In this document: piece after piece, positions 51,434-59,273 of the stretch
How the letters are laid out: the number at the start of each line of letters is the position of its first letter
Position numbering within the stretch: the first letter of the stretch is position 1
NCBI RefSeq assembly: GCF_003666245.1
Contig: NZ_MJLZ01000004.1
Coordinates: 1 to 64,000, forward strand
Source of the DNA: Brenneria alni
GTDB taxonomy: Bacteria; Pseudomonadota; Gammaproteobacteria; Enterobacterales; Enterobacteriaceae
Direction: 5' to 3'
Length of the DNA stretch: 64,000 nt
Program-made: the position numbers and the translations under genes
The notes under the pieces: generated by a model
Seen by the model: the letters and a program-made list of their open reading frames with translations, nothing else
Database searches by the model: none
Told to the model about the DNA's origin: nothing

Positions 51434-54400
51434 ATGAAAAAATTATCCAAAAGCCCATGGGGTATGAGCAAAGAAACGCACCAGTTACGCGTAAGCAATA
51501 ATATACAGCGTGCGATTGGATTGGTCTTATCTCACCCGGAGAAAGCGTTCGAGATAGCTAAAGAGAGTCTGCGCGATAATGATAAGGATCTATACTCACT
51601 GATCGTCGCCGGGCGGGCGTTGCAGCAGCTTGATAAGCTCACTGACGCGGAAGAGTATATTGACAAAGCGGTGAAATACCATCCAGAGCATATGGATGCG
51701 CTCTATGCCAGAGCGGATCTGTACAATACAGTCGGCCGGTTGGATGAAGCTGAAAGCGTGCTGACTGATGCATTAAAGGTTGAGCCACAGAATGGTGAAT
51801 TACTTGGTCTTCAGGCGTTGGTACTGAAAAAACAGCATAAGTATGATCAGGCTGAAGCGTTGCTGGAAAAACTGACGAAGCTGGAACCGGGTAACTATTT
51901 GCACTGGAATAATCTGGGAACGCTGAAACTGGATTTTGGCTTATTCGAAGAAGCGGAATATTGCCTGAAGAAAAGTGAACGAGTTTCTAAATATTATTAT
52001 CCCTTTTTTAACCGCATCACTACTTGGCACTACTGGCCTGATAAGAGTGCGGAACAGATTCTGGCGCTGTGTAAAGTCTGGCAATCGAAGTTTTTGCCGG
52101 GTGACAAGACTGTTCGCGCCGAAGCCGGCAGTAAAACCGCTGATAAACGCATTCGTATCGGCATGATTTCCGACGGTTTTCGTAATCATCCGGTAGGCAA
52201 CATGATTGTTTATGGATTGTCGCATGTTCCGACAACCCAACTGGAGTTTTATGCCTACAGCACCAACCATGTAGAGGACCACATCACCCGGCGGATAAAA
52301 GCGCTTTGTTCGCGGTGGCAAGTGATTGCAAACGTTACCGATGATGCGCTGGCGCAGCAGATTCGAGAGGATGGCGTTGATATTCTGTTCGACTTATGCG
52401 GCTATAACGCCAACAGCCGTATGCTGACCATGATGAGAGCGCCAGCACCAATCCAGATAAAATGGGTGGGCGGGTTGATCAGCAGCACTGGCTTAAAAGC
52501 CATGGACTATCTGCTGAGCGATAGCGTGGAAACTCCGCCGGGAGTGGATGGGTTGTATACCGAAAAATTGATTCGCCTGCCGGACGACTATATTTGCTTC
52601 GATCCGCCAGCCTATCTTCCGCCGGTAACCACGTTGCCAGCGACCCAACAAGGCTACATTACTTTCGGCTGTTTTAACAATTCCTCTAAAATCAATGAAA
52701 TTTTGCTGGAACAGTGGGCAAAGATTTTGCATGCGGTGCCGGATTCGCGCTTATTTTTGAAAAGTTCTCAGTATAGCAGTGAGAAACTATGCGAAAGAAT
52801 TTATGCCACGCTGCAAGCGCACGGTATTGCGCGCGAGCGGATAAAAATTGAGGCTTATTCACTGCATAAGGAATTACTCTCCCGATATAATGAGGTTGAT
52901 ATTGCGCTGGATCCTTGGCCCTATTCCGGCGGATTAACCACTTGTGAAGCGATGGCGATGGGGGTGCCGGTGGTGACGCTGCCCGGCCCGACGTTTGCCG
53001 GCCGTCATTCCGCGACCCATCTGGTGAACGCGGGCATGCCGGAACTGGTGGCGAATAGCTGGGAACAGTATATTGATATTACCGTGGGGCTGACGCGGGA
53101 TTTGGCCAGCCTGAGCGTGATTCGCCAGCATTTGCGCGATATTCTGCTGGCTTCCCCCGTTTGTGACGGCAAACGCTTTGCCAAACACTTTTCCGATGCT
53201 ATGCGTGCCGTTTGGCAGCGTTATTGCGAAGGCAAAAAACCTGAGGCATTAACGTTAAGCAACGATTTTCAGCCTTATTTCCATGATGATAAACAACCGG
53301 TGACGTTGCAGCATCCTGTGGCGAAGGATTCCGGCAAAAAAGACGCGGATGAGTCGTTCAGTTTTAAAATGGAGGGGAAAATTATTGCCCTCGATGATGG
53401 CGGCAGCGTTGCGGTAAGCCCTGCGTTTATTCCGTTGGTCGCGACCGAAGCGTTTCATTTTGTTATTACGGATCTCATCGGCAGAGTTCAAAATAGCCAT
53501 TTACCGCTGCGAAAAAATGATATACAGCATATTAAATTTCATGGTTTGGGGGATGGGCAGTCAACGCCAGTCTATATGTGCCTTGCCGAAGAATACAGCA
53601 GTAGCCTGAAGCCGCTGGTAACGCAGGAGCAACAGGTAATAGCGGAAGTAATGGCGCAAACGGTGAAGCTCGATCAAATCGAAGGGCTGGAGCAACTTGA
53701 TTGGCTTATTCTGGATAATCGTTACGATATTAGTAAAGTGATTGCCCATGGCGAGCGGATACTTTCGAATTGCCCTGTCGTTGAGATACGTATCAGTTTC
53801 GCTGCAACGCATCAGGAACAAAGGTTATTCAGTGATATTACCGCATTGCTGGTACAATACGGTTTTGCTTTCCATTCGCTGGCTAAAGTCGAGTATGCAT
53901 CACCAACCCATATCGATGAGCGGAATACGCTGCCATCTTCAAGAATGCTAGCCGCCGCAGCCATCTATGTGCCTAATAATGCCCGGTTACAGATGATGAC
54001 GGAAAAACAGCGTGAGAAATTAGCGTTTATTATGCACACGGCTTATCGGGCGCATGATTTTGTCTATTCGGTATTGAAAATAGACTCCGAAGAGAGAGCT
54101 AAATGTTATTTTGACGACAACAGTGCTACCAAAGCCGATCGTGCATCTACGGCTACGCCGGAGATGAGGGGTATACCCCTCATTCCTGATAGACCAAGGA
54201 TGTCAGAAAAGGAAACGCAACTGTTTGAACGCTATCTGAAACAGGCTAAATCTTACTTTGAATTCGGCAGCGGCGGTTCGACCAAGCTTGCCGCCAGAAA
54301 TAATGTTGAAGTATTCGGTGTTGAAAGTGATAAGCAATGGGTAGAAACGCTTAAAAAAGAGGTGGGCCCGTTCTGTAAAGTTGAGTACGTAGATATTGGT

Positions 54401-54754
54401 CCGACACAGGCGTGGGGATTTCCGGTCGATAATACGCATCGGGAAAAATTTTCGGATTATAGTGCAGCGATTTTGCTACATGATAGCGCTTTTGATTTTA
54501 TTCTTGTCGATGGGCGTTTTCGCGTTGCCTGTACGCTGAATACGATAAAACATACATTACAAAAACAAAAAAATATTACGGATACGCTGATCTTCATTCA
54601 TGACTTCTGGAACCGACCTGATTACCATGTCGTGCTGACGTTTTTAGACATGGAAGAGAAGGCTGAAAGTGCAGGGGTTTTTAAGCTAAAAAATCATATA
54701 GATATTGCATCGCTTAATAATATGCTGGAAGAGTATAAATATATTCCCCAGTAA
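51434..54754 (+). CDS. TPR-GT41 glycosyltransferase fused to a methyltransferase-like domain
   Basis: Probably O-glycosylates flagellin. 1106 residues if started at the ATG at 51434; an ATG at 51464 is also possible. In order: about four TPR repeats (55-190; LTDAEEYIDKAVKYHPEHMD), a SPINDLY/OGT-type GT41 catalytic region (about 240-610; RIGMISDGFRNHPVGN, PIQIKWVGGLISSTG, FGCFNNSSKINEI, DIALDPWPYSGGLTTCEAMA), a middle part (about 640-900) I do not recognise, and a C-terminal part with a SAM-binding-like YFEFGSGGSTKLAA and FDFILVDGR. GT41-type enzymes act on Ser/Thr hydroxyls in the cytosol. Its place right after fliC supports flagellin as the target; the donor sugar is unknown. Confidence 0.85.
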   Translation: MKKLSKSPWGMSKETHQLRVSNNIQRAIGLVLSHPEKAFEIAKESLRDNDKDLYSLIVAGRALQQLDKLTDAEEYIDKAVKYHPEHMDALYARADLYNTVGRLDEAESVLTDALKVEPQNGELLGLQALVLKKQHKYDQAEALLEKLTKLEPGNYLHWNNLGTLKLDFGLFEEAEYCLKKSERVSKYYYPFFNRITTWHYWPDKSAEQILALCKVWQSKFLPGDKTVRAEAGSKTADKRIRIGMISDGFRNHPVGNMIVYGLSHVPTTQLEFYAYSTNHVEDHITRRIKALCSRWQVIANVTDDALAQQIREDGVDILFDLCGYNANSRMLTMMRAPAPIQIKWVGGLISSTGLKAMDYLLSDSVETPPGVDGLYTEKLIRLPDDYICFDPPAYLPPVTTLPATQQGYITFGCFNNSSKINEILLEQWAKILHAVPDSRLFLKSSQYSSEKLCERIYATLQAHGIARERIKIEAYSLHKELLSRYNEVDIALDPWPYSGGLTTCEAMAMGVPVVTLPGPTFAGRHSATHLVNAGMPELVANSWEQYIDITVGLTRDLASLSVIRQHLRDILLASPVCDGKRFAKHFSDAMRAVWQRYCEGKKPEALTLSNDFQPYFHDDKQPVTLQHPVAKDSGKKDADESFSFKMEGKIIALDDGGSVAVSPAFIPLVATEAFHFVITDLIGRVQNSHLPLRKNDIQHIKFHGLGDGQSTPVYMCLAEEYSSSLKPLVTQEQQVIAEVMAQTVKLDQIEGLEQLDWLILDNRYDISKVIAHGERILSNCPVVEIRISFAATHQEQRLFSDITALLVQYGFAFHSLAKVEYASPTHIDERNTLPSSRMLAAAAIYVPNNARLQMMTEKQREKLAFIMHTAYRAHDFVYSVLKIDSEERAKCYFDDNSATKADRASTATPEMRGIPLIPDRPRMSEKETQLFERYLKQAKSYFEFGSGGSTKLAARNNVEVFGVESDKQWVETLKKEVGPFCKVEYVDIGPTQAWGFPVDNTHREKFSDYSAAILLHDSAFDFILVDGRFRVACTLNTIKHTLQKQKNITDTLIFIHDFWNRPDYHVVLTFLDMEEKAESAGVFKLKNHIDIASLNNMLEEYKYIPQ

Positions 54755-54762
54755 AATAATAT

Positions 54763-54790
54763 AAAGGCACCTGACTTCGGTGCCTTTTAT
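54763..54790 (+). terminator. Terminator after the GT41 gene
   Basis: AAAGGCACC/GGTGCCTTT, a perfect 9-bp stem with a 7-base loop, followed by TAT, nine bp past the stop. It separates the transferase from ugd. Confidence 0.8.
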
Positions 54791-54836
54791 CCAAGATGTC
54801 ATATTAATTTTCTTTATATGTGTAAATGGGGCTGTC

Positions 54837-56003
54837 ATGAAAATAGCCATTGCCGGAACAGGATATGTTGGATTGTCCAATGCGATGCTTTTGGCTCAGC
54901 ATAATGAAGTTATTGCTGTCGATGTTGTAGCTGCAAAGGTTGCAATGTTGAATGATAAAGTGTCTCCTATCGTTGATAAAGAGATTGAAGATTTTCTTCA
55001 TCATAAGACATTGAATTTCAAAGCAACTTTAGATGCGTTAACCGCATATCAAGACGCAGATTTTATTATTATCGCCACGCCTACTGATTATGATCCGGAA
55101 ACGAATCATTTTAATACGGATTCTGTCGAATCAGTAATACGGCAGGTACTGTCTTTGAATCCCAATGCGGTGATGGTGATCAAGTCAACAATACCGGTTG
55201 GTTATACGCAGGAAATCAAAAGTAAATTCAATACGGATAATATTATATTTTCACCTGAATTCTTAAGGGAAGGGAAAGCCCTGTACGACAATCTTTATCC
55301 CTCTCGTATTGTGGTCGGTGAGCGTTCCGAGCGTGCTGAGAAATTTGCGCAGTTATTACTTCAAGGGGCGGTTAAAAAAGATGTACCTGTATTATTTACT
55401 GAGTCCACAGAAGCAGAAGCGATTAAGTTATTTTCCAACACCTATCTGGCAATGCGTATCGCTTTTTTTAATGAACTAGATACTTATGCCCAGTCTTTAG
55501 GTCTGCAAAGCAGACAGATCATCGAGGGTGTTGGGTTGGATCCAAGAATTGGCAATCACTATAATAACCCTTCATTTGGTTATGGCGGTTATTGTCTTCC
55601 CAAAGATACAAAACAGTTATTAGCGAATTACGCCAGCGTTCCTAACAACATTATTCAGGCTATCGTGGCTGCGAACGGTACTCGTAAAGATTTTATTGCA
55701 GAATCGGTAATAAAGATGAATCCGAAAGTCGTCGGAATTTACCGATTGGTGATGAAAGCTGAATCTGATAATTTTAGAGCTTCTGCTATTCAGGGGATAA
55801 TGAAACGGATAAAAGCAAAAGGCATTGAGGTTGTTGTTTACGAACCCAATTTATATGATAAAGACTTTTTCCGCTCCCGAGTTGTTAATGATTTAAATGA
55901 ATTTAAGTCATTATCGGATGTCATTTTGGTTAACAGAATGTCGTCGGATCTCTTGGATGTCGCAGATAAGATTTATACTCGGGATATCTTTGGTATAGAT
56001 TAA
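54837..56003 (+). CDS. ugd: UDP-glucose 6-dehydrogenase
   Basis: Oxidises UDP-glucose to UDP-glucuronate with two NAD+. 388 residues, the E. coli length. NAD-binding start [20 protein letters not shown], the [14 protein letters not shown] segment, [13 protein letters not shown] and the catalytic cysteine motif [18 protein letters not shown] are intact. The ATG at 54837 is preferred to an upstream in-frame ATG at 54780 that lies in the terminator. UDP-glucuronate feeds capsule, colanic acid and Ara4N-lipid A; being inside the flagellin island it may also supply a flagellin sugar (inference). AT-richer than fliC. Confidence 0.95.
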   Translation: MKIAIAGTGYVGLSNAMLLAQHNEVIAVDVVAAKVAMLNDKVSPIVDKEIEDFLHHKTLNFKATLDALTAYQDADFIIIATPTDYDPETNHFNTDSVESVIRQVLSLNPNAVMVIKSTIPVGYTQEIKSKFNTDNIIFSPEFLREGKALYDNLYPSRIVVGERSERAEKFAQLLLQGAVKKDVPVLFTESTEAEAIKLFSNTYLAMRIAFFNELDTYAQSLGLQSRQIIEGVGLDPRIGNHYNNPSFGYGGYCLPKDTKQLLANYASVPNNIIQAIVAANGTRKDFIAESVIKMNPKVVGIYRLVMKAESDNFRASAIQGIMKRIKAKGIEVVVYEPNLYDKDFFRSRVVNDLNEFKSLSDVILVNRMSSDLLDVADKIYTRDIFGID

Positions 56004-56010
56004 CGTTAAA

Positions 56011-56197
56011 TTCGTAAGTAACCATGCTGAAGATCATTATAAAGACTGGATGGACGCGATTCGTATGCATCTGGCCGATCTGGATGCCAGCGCGCAAATG
56101 GGCGATGCGTTGCAGACCGCGGTGAAACGCGACTGGATGCTGACCGGCGAAAATCTGGCGCTATGGCGTAAGGCGTAAGGCGTGGCTGCCGGATTGA
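56011..56197 (+). pseudogene. 3' remnant of a second large glycosyltransferase
   Basis: From about 56038 the frame reads YKDWMDAIRMHLADLDASAQ and continues to LALWRKA, nearly the same as the last ~50 codons of the large glycosyltransferase that ends at 62534, and the DNA beyond the stop matches too. Everything upstream of this tail is missing and ugd ends just before it. A 7-bp duplication (GGCGTAA) creates an early stop at 56176; the original stop would be at 56195. A deletion scar of a paralogous transferase. Confidence 0.9.
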
Positions 56198-56218
56198 TAG
56201 GGTAAATATGGAGATGCT

Positions 56219-56857
56219 ATGAGTGATGAAATGAAAAAATCCTTTGAGTATACTAAACCGTTTACGGCTAATAAAGGGGAAGAATATTTCATGAGATTCA
56301 TTCCCTGGGTTATGAGGATAATGACAATATTATTTGTTTTGGTTTCGCTTTCTTTATGGTTTGAATATGACTGGCCTTTTTTCATAAATATTAATGACAT
56401 TTCATTTTTAATGGTTTTTTTTCTGTCTTTGTTTTATTTTATCTTTCTTTCTATTGATTTTTTTAGAATGTGTAGATTGAAATTAGATGACAGGAAGTAT
56501 GTGGGGGAATCGATTGATCGACTAACAAGTGTAAGTGATATCATCTTATTTAAAATGAAAAAAATAGAAGAGATTGGCGTGGGTTATTCACAGCGCTTGA
56601 ATCGGTCAATTATTGTTATGTCTTCCATTTTTTGTTCAGGAGGAGCAGTTTTTGTTTTTAAAGAAATTGGCGGGATAGATTTTAGTTTGCTATGGAATGA
56701 TAGTCGTTGTTTTGTTATCGCAAGTCTCTTTTTCTTATCTATAACGCTGGTTTATTTAATGTCTAGCGCCAGAATCAGAATGGTAAGATATACTATTTCA
56801 TTGATAGATGCGGCGCTTGAGATAAAAGAAAAGGGGAAAGGGGACCATACTCGATAA
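56219..56857 (+). CDS. Unknown four-helix membrane protein
   Basis: 212 residues, AT-rich, with four predicted membrane segments in two pairs: about 30-50 (MTILFVLVSLSLWF) and 62-82 (FLMVFFLSLFYFIFLSIDFF), then 130-150 and 165-187 (FVIASLFFLSITLVYLM). The segment RMCRLKLDDRKYVGESIDRL lies between the pairs in the cytoplasm or periplasm. No family recognised. A decayed copy follows the other glycosyltransferase at 62.6 kb, so it travels as a glycosyltransferase-membrane protein pair. It might have a transport or modification role; no evidence beyond linkage. Confidence 0.75.
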   Translation: MSDEMKKSFEYTKPFTANKGEEYFMRFIPWVMRIMTILFVLVSLSLWFEYDWPFFININDISFLMVFFLSLFYFIFLSIDFFRMCRLKLDDRKYVGESIDRLTSVSDIILFKMKKIEEIGVGYSQRLNRSIIVMSSIFCSGGAVFVFKEIGGIDFSLLWNDSRCFVIASLFFLSITLVYLMSSARIRMVRYTISLIDAALEIKEKGKGDHTR

Positions 56858-57026
56858 ATTTTATTACCAAGTATAGAATAATGCCGGAAGGAGTGCTTTA
56901 CCCGACACTTTCTTGGTGAGTGTAACGTACATATGCGGTGATATTTTTTTTCGGCTGACTTTCCGGTTTTTATTTTCCCTCCGCCCATACGTATTTTTAT
57001 CCGTTATCTTGTAACTCTAACGAAAT

Positions 57027-57554
57027 AGCCTGAACTGGTTGGATGGCTTTCACGATCCGGCGCTGGCGCGGCAGATCTACACCACGGCGTTTCCGCTGCT
57101 GGACTTGACGGTGATCCCGGATGAAGAAATTAAAACCCATCGTCGGGCCGCCTTGCTGGAACTGGTGCTGAAGCATATTCGAACGCGGGATATGCTGGAG
57201 CTGGCGCGGGATATCGGCATGTTGATGGAATTGTGGACGCTGCCCTTGACGCAGCAGCGGGCGTTGATGTTTTATATTCTGAGAACGGGGCGGACATCCG
57301 ATTATCGGGCCTTTATTGATGGGGTAATCGAACCTCTAACCGGTGAACGGGAGGAAAATATGGAAACCATCGCAAACCAACTGAAGCGTGAAGGTTTTGA
57401 GGAAGGACTGCGGCAGGGCATCGGACAAATGAAAGCCAGCCAACAGCGCATAGCCCGTCAACTACTGGCAACAGGAATGCCTTTGCCGCAGGTACAACAG
57501 ATTACCGGACTGTCCGCTGAGGATATGCCTGAAGATACTGAAGATAGCCTCTGA
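57027..57554 (+). pseudogene. 5'-truncated Rpn-family (YhgA-like) nuclease
   Basis: The frame begins abruptly at SLNWLDGFHDPALARQIYTT, a segment normally ~130 residues into Rpn recombination-promoting nucleases (PD-(D/E)XK transposase-like). It then runs to a normal C-terminus (HRRAALLELVLKHIRTRD, EGFEEGLRQGIGQMKASQQR, GLSAEDM). The N-terminal catalytic part is missing, with no start codon bearing a ribosome site, so it is probably inactive. GC-richer than the membrane protein upstream. Rpn proteins are linked to horizontal exchange. Confidence 0.85.
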
Positions 57555-57716
57555 ATCAACGTTTTTTCTACCCCCAGCGGCTTCAGTTACGCCCCCCCGC
57601 AGGGTTTTTTGCAGTGTGCGGCAGTCGTCGCAGCCTGGTTCGCCCGCATACATTGATGACATGCGTGTTTATGACATCATATAAATTCTTGTATTTGGGA
57701 AAGGTGGATCGCTCCC

Positions 57717-58277
57717 TTGGATTCGGTAAATAGTGCTGCAACAGAGTGGCTGGGGTTTCATGGAACGAGTCTGGAGTCTGCTCGCGGGATTGTGCATGGC
57801 AACTACAGGATAAGTACCGAAGAGAGTGAATGGCTGGGCCATGGCGCCTATTTTTTCATCGCAGGACTTAACGAACCGCGAACGAAAGCGATGGAGTGGG
57901 CAAAATTCCGATCTTGGGATAAAACCACGCGAACGCGCAAATATGCTCGCTATGCCGTGCTACAATCGAAGATACTGACCGCGACTCATCTGGACCTGGA
58001 CGATCCGGACGACCAACGGATTTTTGAGGCCGTTCGTGAAAAATGCACGAAACGGATGCGGAATGAGGGATTCAGAGGCTTGGCGCTTGAGAACGATTGT
58101 TATCTGGCGAATTTCGCCATGAGTTATCTCGGTCTGGATGCGCTGGTGCGTAAAGAGGCGATACAAACGCGAGTCGATCAGCCGAAGACGCGGATACCCA
58201 ATTGCCGTATTATGTGCGTTAAGTTCCCTGACCGGTGTGTCAGTGAGCACAGGATTATAGAAAAGGGGAAGATATGA
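57717..58277 (+). CDS. CmdT-like ADP-ribosyltransferase toxin
   Basis: 186 residues with ADP-ribosyltransferase (PARP/diphtheria-toxin-like H-Y-E class) features: His15 in WLGFHGTSLESAR (NAD-binding strand), then EWLGHGAYFF with Tyr45, and AMEWAKFRS just after. The start is a TTG at 57717 with AGGTGGA eight bases upstream; no earlier ATG/GTG in frame. The following 58-codon gene overlaps by 4 bp and a broken SecB-like chaperone gene comes next. This order, ART toxin, small antitoxin, SecB-like chaperone, is that of CmdTAC, in which CmdT ADP-ribosylates mRNA during phage infection. Assignment by architecture; confidence moderate. Confidence 0.68.
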   Translation: MDSVNSAATEWLGFHGTSLESARGIVHGNYRISTEESEWLGHGAYFFIAGLNEPRTKAMEWAKFRSWDKTTRTRKYARYAVLQSKILTATHLDLDDPDDQRIFEAVREKCTKRMRNEGFRGLALENDCYLANFAMSYLGLDALVRKEAIQTRVDQPKTRIPNCRIMCVKFPDRCVSEHRIIEKGKI

Positions 58278-58450
58278 ACAGGCAAGCATGGTTACAGGAT
58301 GCCCTTGCGAAAATAGACGCCATGTCCCGCGAAGAGTTCATCTCCGCAATGCAGGATTGTGGCGCGCTGGACGAAGAGCTTGACAAGGGCGGAGAGGGTG
58401 TCGTGCGTGAGGAGAGTTGCCGGCTTAGTATTAATGAAGAGGACGTGTAG
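58274..58450 (+). CDS. Putative antitoxin of the CmdTAC-like module
   Basis: 58 residues, acidic, starting MNRQAWLQDALAKIDAMSRE, then EFISAMQDCGALDEELDKGG; a likely amphipathic helix followed by a flexible tail. Its ATG overlaps the toxin-like gene stop as ATGA. Size, charge and coupling fit an antitoxin; I infer this from position rather than from a recognised antitoxin domain. The C-terminal tail would be the part a SecB-like chaperone protects. Confidence 0.68.
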   Translation: MNRQAWLQDALAKIDAMSREEFISAMQDCGALDEELDKGGEGVVREESCRLSINEEDV

Positions 58451-58461
58451 CGGACGGAGTC

Positions 58462-58732
58462 ATGCATCTTAAACTGGCGGCGAATAAAGTCCGGAAATTG
58501 CACATCACGCCTGTCGATGCACCAGCCTCAAAACAGCATCAAATTTACCTATTCCTGCAGCAAGCCTGCGAATAATGACCGAGAGTTCATCATTCATTTC
58601 GATTTCACCCTGATGTCGGAGGGAGGATTTCAATTGCGCCTCGAACATGACTTCATGTTTGAAACGGACGCCGATCTGGATGACGATTTTTGGGAAGGAT
58701 CTTTCCACAGAGTTAATGCTCCCGCTATATCG
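58462..58732 (+). pseudogene. Broken SecB-like chaperone (CmdC-like)
   Basis: The reading begins at ATG 58462 (MHLKLAANKVRKLHITPVDA) but must shift +1 near 58515-58560 to continue as KFTYSCSKPANNDREFIIHF, FDFTLMSEGGFQLRLEHDF and DDDFWEGSFHRVNAPAI. The last piece matches the SecB fold's 'NAPAI-FP-LR' region. The frame ends where a palindromic repeat begins at 58733, so the C-terminal third is gone. With one frameshift and one truncation the chaperone cannot be functional. A single ATG-started frame, 58517-58789, covers only the second part. Confidence 0.7.
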
Positions 58733-58791
58733 GTCATTCCTGATATCAATGCGTTATTTGCAGGAAGATCCTCGCCTTCGCGAGGATGACG
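58733..58791. repeat. Palindromic repeat truncating the chaperone gene
   Basis: Begins GTCATTCC and ends GGATGACG like the element at 47601. It contains a perfect stem, ATCCTCGC-CTTC-GCGAGGAT (58768-58787). No coding capacity. Inserted exactly where the SecB-like frame is lost. Confidence 0.65.
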
Positions 58792-58989
58792 ATAAGGTTC
58801 GGCGGTTTGTCAGCAAGCTTAACCCTGCTTCGGCAGAGTTTTTTGATAGCCGGAATTACCGCCGTAAACCGGCTGAGCTTACCGCATCATTCCCCATCGT
58901 ATCATTTCAAAACAACCGTTATTTTTTCACCGGATGGCGGCAGTGCGTGTCGCGATTGCCGGTCAATTCACCGTTAAAGAAGTCCACTC
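58792..58989 (+). other. Debris upstream of the large glycosyltransferase
   Basis: 198 bp with no complete gene. A short frame ending RVAIAGQFTVKEVHS stops in an ATGA overlap with the out-of-frame ATG of the transferase at 58990, which suggests the tail of a lost upstream gene once coupled to it. Confidence 0.35.
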
Positions 58990-59073
58990 ATGACAGCAAG
59001 TCCGCTGGTCAGCGTGATTATTCTGGCCGCTAACGCGCGCTATTTTGAACAGGCGTTAGTACCTGTCAGCAGG
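58990..59073 (+). other. Out-of-frame 5' end of the large glycosyltransferase
   Basis: ATG at 58990 opens a typical GT2 N-terminus, TASPLVSVIILAANARYFEQ, but the frame then runs out of register. The continuation QQDVDNLEIIVRDGTG is in another frame from about 59064. A small indel near 59058-59064 therefore separates the natural start from the rest of the gene. Confidence 0.75.
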
Positions 59074-59273
59074 ATGTCGATAACCTGGAAATTATCGTCC
59101 GCGACGGCACCGGGGATAATCTGGTCGAGAATATTGTTTACCGGCTAAGCAGCGCCTCCCGCTATCCCATCCATTACCAGCGTCATGAACCCTCACTTGA
59201 ACGCGCAGAGGCGCTGAATCAGGCGCTACGGCAGGCGCAGGGGCGGTATATCAAACTGCTGGCCGACAGCGAT

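Noticed and set aside
58647-59033. 128-codon plus-strand open frame
   Set aside because: Crosses the broken chaperone, the palindromic repeat and the start of the transferase in an unrelated frame; no coherent protein.
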